From assembly GCA_018815145.1 (NCBI GenBank), contig JAHIYL010000264.1, positions 1 through 12,123 on the forward strand: a DNA stretch of 12,123 nucleotides, given 5' to 3'. Positions 6,983 to 12,123 of this stretch are shown in pieces. A program made the translations under genes and the position numbers. Below the pieces are notes generated by a model. It saw nothing but the letters and a program-made list of their open reading frames with translations. It did not search any database and was not told the origin of the DNA. The stretch's first letter is position 1; each line of letters opens with the position of its first letter. Source of the stretch: Nanobdellota archaeon (GTDB lineage Archaea; Nanobdellota; Nanobdellia; Woesearchaeales; GW2011-AR15).

Positions 6983-9283
6983 CTAAACAAAACCATCAAG
7001 CTTTGACTGTACCCTATCCTGCAAAACATCATCTTCAGTGTAGCCTAATGCTCTTATTATAGGTAGCAATGCACGTATCAATTGGTTATGGATATAATAC
7101 TCCGGATCATAATCATCTTTTTCAGCATCATCAGGAAGCATGGTCCTCTGACTTATCTTTTCAGCTCCTTTGCCGATGATATATCTGATTGCAGTCCCTT
7201 TGCTTATGATGTTTCCCTGTTTTTGTGACTGCCTTGCTGCAGCTACATGAGGGGGAGTTACTTCGTAATCATCAAGTTCTTTCATGAGCTGTGTCTCAAT
7301 AATGACATCATTGAGGCCTATCTCATGATTCCTGATCTTTTTGATGATATCTTTTATCTGGATCAGCACAAAGTGTTTAGGTTCTCCCTGTAAAATCATC
7401 TTCAATACATTCTTCCATGTCTTCCTGACAATGGGTGCATAATTCCTGCGTGAATGATCCGGACCGCACTCAACCATTTTTCCGGATTCAGTCAGGAGCA
7501 TGCAATGATTTGAGAGATCTGATTTTTTTTGGCTGAAAAAAAATGCACTTTTATAATATGAATGTATAATATCGCTGTCCAATATTCTGCAGATATCAAT
7601 GCATTCCTGTCTTGATCCTACTGAAAATAATATCCTTGACATGTCAGCATACATGATCCTGAAGCTGTTTTCTTCCAGAACTCTGTTGATGTCAATTATT
7701 TTTTTCTCTAATCTATCAATGATTTTTTCATATGCTTTTTTAGAGTATATTCTTGAATAGGTGAAATTCAGGTAATTGCTGATCTTGGATATGAAGTATC
7801 TCTTTATTCCGGAGAACTCCGGGCTAATGTCAAATGATTTTATCAACAGAGGTATGTTGCCTGTCTTTTTGGAGCATGACCAGATTTCTTTGTCAGAATG
7901 CTCAATTTTGCAGCAGTGACATTCTACAGTATCAGGAGAGATATTATATTCAGTTATGAGTTTCTTTTTGATATCAGAGATATCTATTCCACATAATTCT
8001 TTGTAGTATCCGGGCGCACAGGAAAATCCAGGAAGGCTTTTTTTGAAGGTCGCTCTTTCCTCAATCATCGATTTGTCCGGCAATCCCGGAATGATATTGT
8101 TTGATTCAGAAATCTGCTTTAAAAGCATTGCCTCAATTATTTCAAAGTAACTGTTCCTGGTCAGGTTGAACGGATCAGAATTTGTGTTGTCTATAAGGAA
8201 CTTGAGTACAGGAAATAATTTTTTTGTCAATTTATATACAAGTCTTGATTCTTCGCCCAATGCTTTTATGCGGATCTTCATTTTTGGAGCATGATGGACG
8301 TACCTCTGCAAATCCACTTCATTGTTTCTCATTCCTAGTTCCTGCCTTATGAAATCCAGATCAAAATCATCAGACTCAAGCTGGGTGGTTGTCCATGGAG
8401 AGATGAATTTTTTCAGGTCAATATGGAGCATTCCTGTGATTCTAGCCCTTTTTTTTACCTTAGTGTATTTGATCTCAGAAAAATCAGCGCCTAATTTCAG
8501 ATCAACATCATAAATCACTGCTCTTTTTTTAAGTGTGTACAGGAATTCGTCAGAACCATAACCTGCAATTATATCAGGTTGTTCCTGAATAACCATATCC
8601 CTGAACATTTCAATGAGATTCTTTTCACTTGATGATCTTTCAAATTTATTTGCCTCAAGATCAAGATATGTCAATGTTCCTGACTTTTTTTTTGAAAATA
8701 TATTGATCATGGCAATTGGGTTATTTTTTCTTTCATGCCTGAATAATCTAAGAGATCTCACTGCCAGTATCTTTGGATGAAATGGTGGAGCAATGGCGGG
8801 CTCCATTACGGATTTCTCCACTATAATATCAGTGCGGATTTTTTTTTGTATAGGAATTCCTTCAACCAAATAAGGACGGAAAAAAGACACATTATTATCT
8901 AAGAGATACTTATTTAAAAATGGTACATCATTTTCCAGAACCAACAGTCCTTTTCTTGTTGCAGCTTTGCTGATGACAGATATTGCCTTGGGCCTGTTTA
9001 CAAATACCTGATAAAATACTGTATCAAGATTATTGATAATTTTTTTTATCTTTTTTACAGCAATGACAAAATATCCTTTATCATCAATTTTCAGACGTAT
9101 TCTTGAGATCTCTTCTATCAGTTGTTCATTGTTGGTCTGTATAAGGAATGAAGGCAGATATCCTGTATCAATTACAGTTATGCTTTTTTTGTCTGAGGTC
9201 CTGCCAAATAGGAGAACATTGCATGCATTGTTATCTAGCTCAAATGTTATATCTATAGGGTAAAAGACATAAGTCATTGCCAT
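6983..9283 (-). CDS. Family B DNA polymerase homologue, predicted catalytically inactive
   Basis: A 766-residue protein that aligns by eye along its whole length with archaeal replicative PolB such as Pfu Pol. The active sites are eroded. Exo I DIE is replaced in ILAVRSLRLF (172-181); in Exo II the Asn and Asp are G243 and L248 (GYGSDEFL); Exo III YxxxD has become A341...E345. Polymerase motif A keeps D434 but reads IDISDIKKKLI, the KxxxNSxYG motif B is unrecognisable near 490-512, and motif C YxDTD has become YADMS (545-549), losing the second metal-binding Asp. Well kept are PDIIAGY, YNISPDT, a cysteine cluster (455-470), the thumb (PPHVAAARQSQKQG and DYDPEYYIHNQLIRALLPII) and a PIP-box-like C-terminus, QSKLDGFV. 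The frame is unbroken, so this is probably a maintained structural or regulatory protein rather than a pseudogene. ATG 9277 is an alternative start. Confidence 0.85.
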   Translation of the reverse strand: MAMTYVFYPIDITFELDNNACNVLLFGRTSDKKSITVIDTGYLPSFLIQTNNEQLIEEISRIRLKIDDKGYFVIAVKKIKKIINNLDTVFYQVFVNRPKAISVISKAATRKGLLVLENDVPFLNKYLLDNNVSFFRPYLVEGIPIQKKIRTDIIVEKSVMEPAIAPPFHPKILAVRSLRLFRHERKNNPIAMINIFSKKKSGTLTYLDLEANKFERSSSEKNLIEMFRDMVIQEQPDIIAGYGSDEFLYTLKKRAVIYDVDLKLGADFSEIKYTKVKKRARITGMLHIDLKKFISPWTTTQLESDDFDLDFIRQELGMRNNEVDLQRYVHHAPKMKIRIKALGEESRLVYKLTKKLFPVLKFLIDNTNSDPFNLTRNSYFEIIEAMLLKQISESNNIIPGLPDKSMIEERATFKKSLPGFSCAPGYYKELCGIDISDIKKKLITEYNISPDTVECHCCKIEHSDKEIWSCSKKTGNIPLLIKSFDISPEFSGIKRYFISKISNYLNFTYSRIYSKKAYEKIIDRLEKKIIDINRVLEENSFRIMYADMSRILFSVGSRQECIDICRILDSDIIHSYYKSAFFFSQKKSDLSNHCMLLTESGKMVECGPDHSRRNYAPIVRKTWKNVLKMILQGEPKHFVLIQIKDIIKKIRNHEIGLNDVIIETQLMKELDDYEVTPPHVAAARQSQKQGNIISKGTAIRYIIGKGAEKISQRTMLPDDAEKDDYDPEYYIHNQLIRALLPIIRALGYTEDDVLQDRVQSKLDGFV

Positions 9284-9302
9284 ATAGTAGAGAAAAGTGA
9301 AA

Positions 9303-9313
9303 CTTTTATAAAA
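9303..9313 (-). promoter_or_regulatory. TATA promoter of the PolB homologue, leaderless
   Basis: On the minus strand TTTATAAAAG is centred about 24 bp upstream of ATG 9283 and 30 bp upstream of ATG 9277. The stretch before the start (CACTTTTCTCTACTAT) has no Shine-Dalgarno site. A leaderless or near-leaderless mRNA is inferred. Confidence 0.6.
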
Positions 9314-9330
9314 AATTTATGCGTTGTATT

Positions 9331-9371
9331 GGATTATCTGCCATTAAGTGAGAATAAGACAGCAATAATCC
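9331..9371. repeat. Inverted repeat between the divergent PolB-homologue and NYN genes
   Basis: GGATTAT at 9331-9337 is matched exactly by ATAATCC at 9365-9371. A further CTG/CAG match lies inside the arms after a 2-nt bulge. It sits between the two divergent promoters, so an operator or RNA stem are both possible; nothing distinguishes them. Confidence 0.3.
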
Positions 9372-9400
9372 CAAAAACTTATTAATAATGACACACTCTT

Positions 9401-9415
9401 CCAAAAATATAAAAA
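9401..9415 (+). promoter_or_regulatory. Probable TATA promoter of the NYN gene
   Basis: CCAAAAATATAAAAA combines an A-rich upstream element with a TATA-like core at about 9407-9414. The predicted start near 9438-9440 leaves a leader of about 70 nt, in line with the clear ribosome site of this gene. A second AT-rich candidate lies at 9378-9388 (palindrome TTATTAATAA). The choice between them is uncertain. Confidence 0.4.
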
Positions 9416-9496
9416 ACTTTTAGCAATTTTTCAGAATAGTAGCACGAGATTGGATTGAGTTTTTTTAGAAAATAAAAAATTTGAAGACTATAGGAT

Positions 9497-9502
9497 AGGT
9501 GA
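9497..9502 (+). promoter_or_regulatory. Shine-Dalgarno site that decides the NYN start
   Basis: AGGTGA lies 8 nt before ATG 9511. The in-frame GTG at 9499 is part of this site itself, so ATG 9511 is taken as the start. Confidence 0.6.
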
Positions 9503-9510
9503 AACAAGAA

Positions 9511-10752
9511 ATGTCACAACACAAGAACCAAAGAGTAGGCGTCTTTATTGACGTACAGAATATGTATTATAGTGCAAAGCAGCTGTACCACCAAAAAGTG
9601 AATTATGCAAGCATTTTGAAGACAGCAGTCAATGGCCGGGAACTAGTCCGAGCAATAACATATGTGATCAAGGCAGATGTCAGGGAAGAGAATGATTTTT
9701 TTGAAGCTCTTGAGAAAATAGGTTATGAAGTCAGGTCTAAGGATCTCCAGATTTTTTTTGGAGGGGCAAAAAAAGGAGACTGGGATGTAGGTATTGCAAT
9801 GGATATCATGAGACTTGCTGCAAAGCTTGACGTAGTTGTCCTTGTCAGCGGAGACGGAGACTTCAAGGACCTCATAGAGCATGTCAAAGCCCTTGGCTGC
9901 AGAGGCGAAGTGATGGCTTTCGGCAAGACAGCATCTTCAAGATTAAAGGAAGTCTGCGACAAATTCATAGATATGGAAAATAATAAGGGCAAGTTCCTCA
10001 TTGCAGATGGGAACAAGCAGACATTCTCAAAAATCAAGCAGCCACCTAAAAATGTGCAGTTAAAACAAGAGATTCCAAAAGAAGCACTTGCAAAAGGCGC
10101 CAGCAGCACAAATATTGTCCAGAAAATAAATATGGAACAGCCGAAAGACGCAAAGGACACAAAAGAAATCAAGCCTCAGCAATCAGGAATAAAGCCTGTT
10201 TCTGTGAATGCTCCCAAGCCACCGCAAAGATTTGACAGAAAAAATGATTTTAAGAGAGATTTCAACAGGGGCAGGAATAATCGTGATAGTGGAAACCGCA
10301 GATTTGGAGGCAATGGCAGCAGCAACAACAGAAGGCCTACCCATGGATTCAAGGAAAGGGATGATTTCAGAGAAAGCCTAAGCCTGATACAGAGGTTAAA
10401 TATGGAGCAGCCCGGGCAGATAACAAATCAGCAAAAGCCAAAGATGCAAATGCCAGAAAAACCAGGAACTAAACTTCAATCTAAACCAGGAGTGCAGGCA
10501 TCAAACAAGCCAGTGTCAGTTGCACCACCACCAGTACCTAATGGAGCAGAGCCAGTCAAAAAGGTAACTAGTGCAAATAAACCTTCAGTACCAAAGGAAC
10601 CTGAGCCAGCATTAAGACCCGCCGGGAAACCAGAAAAAACTAAACCTGCTGCAAAAAGAAAAAAGGTGAAGTCAAAATCTGCTAAAAAGCCTGCTGCAGC
10701 AAAAAAGAAGAAAAGCCTGCTTTCAAAGATTGTTGATAAGGTTACAAAATAG
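9511..10752 (+). CDS. NYN-domain (LabA/DUF88-like) putative ribonuclease with long disordered basic tail
   Basis: Residues 7-158 (from ATG 9511) form a NYN domain, a PIN-like fold of predicted metal-dependent ribonucleases. The acidic centre is visible as D14 in VFIDVQN, D90/D92 in KKGDWDVGIAMD with D98, and D115/D117 in VSGDGDF. The remaining about 255 residues are low-complexity and probably unstructured. In order they are a Lys/Pro/Gln linker, an Arg/Gly/Asn-rich patch (about 238-282, with FNRGRNN and NRRFGGNG) that resembles RNA-binding RGG regions, a Pro/Lys-rich stretch, and a lysine-rich end (about 372-413). A short motif, Q(K/R)(I/L)NMEQP, occurs twice in the tail (204-211 and 294-301). 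RNA processing or decay is the likely role from the domain; no substrate can be read. It is a single gene, divergent from the PolB homologue and convergent with the archaeosortase. Confidence 0.88.
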   Translation: MSQHKNQRVGVFIDVQNMYYSAKQLYHQKVNYASILKTAVNGRELVRAITYVIKADVREENDFFEALEKIGYEVRSKDLQIFFGGAKKGDWDVGIAMDIMRLAAKLDVVVLVSGDGDFKDLIEHVKALGCRGEVMAFGKTASSRLKEVCDKFIDMENNKGKFLIADGNKQTFSKIKQPPKNVQLKQEIPKEALAKGASSTNIVQKINMEQPKDAKDTKEIKPQQSGIKPVSVNAPKPPQRFDRKNDFKRDFNRGRNNRDSGNRRFGGNGSSNNRRPTHGFKERDDFRESLSLIQRLNMEQPGQITNQQKPKMQMPEKPGTKLQSKPGVQASNKPVSVAPPPVPNGAEPVKKVTSANKPSVPKEPEPALRPAGKPEKTKPAAKRKKVKSKSAKKPAAAKKKKSLLSKIVDKVTK

Positions 10753-10754
10753 AA

Positions 10755-10762
10755 TTTTTTTT
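10755..10762 (+). terminator. T-tract terminator of the NYN gene
   Basis: Eight T begin 3 bp after the stop, followed by further T5 and T6 runs that already lie in the end of the convergent archaeosortase gene. There is no hairpin. It mirrors the T9 tract after serS. Confidence 0.5.
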
Positions 10763-10766
10763 ATTT

Positions 10767-11807
10767 TTATTCTTTTTTATTCTTTTCAGCCTTTGATTTC
10801 ATATTTTTCACATAAACCCATTCGCTGCCAAATTGCCAGAATACCATAAAGAACACTAAAAACAGGATCCAGCCGATATTTGAATGGAACATGTCGACTG
10901 CAAATTCAGGTGAGATCCATACTCCTACAAGGAGAAGCAGATAGACTCTCAATACATTATACAGGATGGTGCCGATTACACCCGGAACAAGGAGCATGTA
11001 CATACGTTTCCGGTCCAGCCTTTTCCAGTCAAGGACAAGTATTGCAGTGTAAAGTGAAAGAAACAGTAGCAGTGAATCAATACCAGAGCATTCTTTAGAT
11101 ATCCCAACAAGGAAATCTCCGACACCAAGAGAAGGTGTTGATATGCTGCTGGTCCTGATATAAGCATTATTGAATGTGATGTTCAGCAAAGCATATACTG
11201 ATCCTGCAACAAAATTTCCCAGGAACCTCCAGACGGTCTGGAAGAACTGGATCAAAAAGAAGTATCCGACCAGAATTCCTGCCAGGATAGGTATCTGTTT
11301 TTTGACCAAATGAAAATAGTATCTGAATATCCCGCTGTTATAGACTGCCAAAGCAAGAAAGACAATAAAGACTATATTGAATGAGTATTTTAATAGGCTC
11401 ATCATAAGCGTGTTTGCGAACGCCTCTTTTGGATGGGTCCTTATCCAGTATTTGAATGCATAATGTCCAATCTGAGTCAATACTGCCAGAACTGAAAATA
11501 TCACTGTCTCTTTCTTCACCTGCCTGAAGACCTTCATCTTCATGAACAATTCCCTGTTCCAGATGACGAATATTGCCAATGTGAAGAGAGCAGAGTTGAT
11601 GAAATCAGATTTTCGAAGGCCGGTCAGGAAATCAAAATAGAATTTGTCGCTCACTGAAAGATACCTTACAAAAAAATCAGTGTGCCTGAAATATATGAAT
11701 ATGAAAAAATAGAACCCAAAAAGTATTCCGAAGAATATTGCAGACCTTATGACAAATTCAATCAGACCTTTGTTTTCCTTATAATTCTTTAGAAATTTTT
11801 TCTTCAT
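10767..11807 (-). CDS. Exosortase/archaeosortase-family transpeptidase
   Basis: A polytopic membrane protein of 346 residues with about eight hydrophobic segments (for example 15-40, 70-85, 100-120, 140-157, 171-190, 243-260, 270-295 and 309-325). The family's catalytic triad is complete: C240 in KECSGID, R287 in NVLRVYL and H308 in FHSNIGW. Members cut a C-terminal tripartite signal (short motif, membrane helix, basic tail) from secreted proteins and are thought to attach them to a lipid or to process them, on the outer face of the membrane. The C-terminus is a short lysine/glutamate tail. No substrate with a recognisable sorting signal is visible in the window. No Shine-Dalgarno site precedes the ATG; an AT-rich minus-strand element at 11826-11834 is a weak TATA candidate. 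The subfamily cannot be assigned by eye. Confidence 0.88.
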   Translation of the reverse strand: MKKKFLKNYKENKGLIEFVIRSAIFFGILFGFYFFIFIYFRHTDFFVRYLSVSDKFYFDFLTGLRKSDFINSALFTLAIFVIWNRELFMKMKVFRQVKKETVIFSVLAVLTQIGHYAFKYWIRTHPKEAFANTLMMSLLKYSFNIVFIVFLALAVYNSGIFRYYFHLVKKQIPILAGILVGYFFLIQFFQTVWRFLGNFVAGSVYALLNITFNNAYIRTSSISTPSLGVGDFLVGISKECSGIDSLLLFLSLYTAILVLDWKRLDRKRMYMLLVPGVIGTILYNVLRVYLLLLVGVWISPEFAVDMFHSNIGWILFLVFFMVFWQFGSEWVYVKNMKSKAEKNKKE

Positions 11808-11821
11808 TTTGATGTAATAAA

Positions 11822-11844
11822 CATAAATATTATTCTTTAACAGT
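11822..11844. repeat. Imperfect direct repeat, copy 1
   Basis: This 23-bp stretch begins CATAAAT and ends CTTTAACAGT. A 21-bp copy with the same two ends is at 11902-11922. This copy contains the TATA-like ATAAATAT used by the candidate RNA and also lies upstream of the archaeosortase gene. Confidence 0.45.
11823..11830 (+). promoter_or_regulatory. Possible TATA box of the candidate small RNA
   Basis: ATAAATAT is centred at about 11827. The usual 26-27 bp spacing puts transcription start near 11853-11854, just before the first hairpin. The upstream BRE is weak and the region is AT-rich, so the call is tentative. Confidence 0.35.
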
Positions 11845-11901
11845 TGGCAATATACTATACCTTAAGAGTTTTTTGGAACTCTAAGGTTGGTATAAACCAT
11901 C

Positions 11902-11922
11902 CATAAATTATTTTTTAACAGT
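11902..11922. repeat. Imperfect direct repeat, copy 2
   Basis: This 21-bp copy of the element at 11822-11844 shares CATAAAT at its left and TTTAACAGT at its right. It lies inside hairpin 2 of the candidate RNA, where its left end forms part of the stem and its right end the loop. Confidence 0.45.
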
Positions 11923-11959
11923 AAAAACTATTTGTGGATTTGTATATATAAATTTTTTT

Positions 11960-11987
11960 CCTTTATGGCATAATAAAGGGTTTTTTT
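11960..11987 (+). terminator. Hairpin plus T7 intrinsic terminator
   Basis: CCTTTAT (11960-11966) and ATAAAGG (11973-11979) form a perfect 7-bp stem around a 6-nt loop. One G and then seven T (11981-11987) follow. It reads on the + strand although no + strand protein gene precedes it, which is the main reason to suspect a small RNA upstream. Confidence 0.55.
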
Positions 11988-12033
11988 CGACTCTGGGTAC
12001 TTAATTGACTAAAATTTGTCGTCTGATAGATAA

Positions 12034-12043
12034 CTATATAAAG
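12034..12043 (+). promoter_or_regulatory. TATA promoter of the last gene, leaderless
   Basis: CTATATAAAG is centred about 26-27 bp before ATG 12065, the ideal distance for transcription to start at the ATG. The intervening stretch is A-rich with no Shine-Dalgarno site. Confidence 0.65.
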
Positions 12044-12064
12044 ACGAGAAATAAAAAAAATTAT

Positions 12065-12123
12065 ATGTTTAATCCATTGCCTAAAAACGCAAGTTTTGAT
12101 ATGAGACTTGATATGTTTTTTGA
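12065..12123 (+). CDS. N-terminal start of an unrecognised gene, cut by the window end
   Basis: The ATG lies about 27 bp after a good TATA box. The frame reads MFNPLPKNASFDMRLDMFF and is still open at the window end (the last two bases, GA, begin a 20th codon). Nineteen residues are too few to assign a family. The leaderless arrangement is the main support for a real start. Confidence 0.5.
   Translation, partial: MFNPLPKNASFDMRLDMFF

Larger units (their letters stand above)
11854..11987 (+). ncRNA. Candidate structured small RNA with three hairpins and intrinsic terminator
   Basis: No reading frame of useful length exists on the + strand here; the few ATG, GTG or TTG codons meet stops within a few codons. 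Three stems follow one another. Hairpin 1 (11856-11894) pairs TATACC with GGTATA and TTAAGAGTT with AACTCTAA, around a TTTTGG loop. Hairpin 2 (11899-11939) pairs ATCCATAAAT with ATTTGTGGAT through ten consecutive pairs including one G-U, topped by a T5/A5 extension. Hairpin 3 (11960-11979) pairs CCTTTAT with ATAAAGG and is followed by T7. The G-U pair fits a + strand RNA, because the complement would have an A-C mismatch. A TATA-like element sits at the right distance upstream. The function is unknown; it could also be the structured leader of the gene at 12065. Confidence 0.45.

Noticed and set aside
6983..9283. Reading the PolB homologue as a pseudogene or as a frameshift artefact at its many A/T runs
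   Set aside because: The frame is unbroken for 766 codons, flanking conserved blocks stay in the same frame, and promoter, start and C-terminal PIP box are intact. Motif losses are substitutions at aligned positions, not frame jumps.
11943..11951. TATATATAA as a promoter
   Set aside because: It would place transcription start inside the following terminator hairpin, and no gene begins there; the sequence fits better as the AT-rich spacer before that terminator.
11808..12064. CRISPR array or tRNA gene in the AT-rich gap
   Set aside because: There are only two imperfect repeat copies, with no regular spacers. No cloverleaf, T-loop consensus or CCA-like end was found.

Overview
The window looks archaeal, most likely from an AT-rich DPANN-type genome such as a Woesearchaeota-like lineage; the lineage is an inference from style and no marker gene here proves it. 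The archaeal signs are BRE/TATA boxes about 25-28 bp before start codons (leaderless genes), T-tract terminators, a family B DNA polymerase homologue with a C-terminal PCNA-binding motif, and an archaeosortase. Genes inside operons use a GGTGA- or GGAG-type Shine-Dalgarno site.

Layout. 1-306: C-terminal end of an unrecognised cysteine-containing protein. 307-5081: one + strand operon, serB - class V aminotransferase - serA - serS, i.e. the phosphorylated serine pathway followed by seryl-tRNA synthetase. It ends at a T9 tract. Its promoter is followed by a 14-codon serine-rich mini-ORF that could be a regulatory leader peptide. 5141-6935: a ClC-type chloride channel/transporter with two CBS domains. 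Its coding frame runs well upstream of the first canonical start codon, so either the start is non-canonical or a frame disruption is present. 6983-9283 (-): a full-length family B DNA polymerase homologue in which all three exonuclease motifs and the polymerase motifs are eroded while the thumb and a PIP box remain. 9511-10752 (+): a NYN-domain (LabA/DUF88-like) putative ribonuclease with a long disordered basic tail. 10767-11807 (-): an exosortase/archaeosortase-family membrane protease with an intact Cys-Arg-His triad. 11808-12064: no protein gene; on the + strand it holds a candidate structured small RNA of about 134 nt (TATA box, two long hairpins, then a hairpin plus T7 terminator), followed by a promoter for a leaderless gene that starts at 12065 and runs off the window.

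How it fits together. SerA oxidises 3-phosphoglycerate, the aminotransferase probably makes phosphoserine, SerB dephosphorylates it and SerRS loads the serine on tRNA, so supply and main use of serine are co-transcribed. The other genes look like independent housekeeping or accessory units. The two items most worth following up are the catalytically dead but apparently maintained PolB and the candidate structured RNA at 11854-11987.
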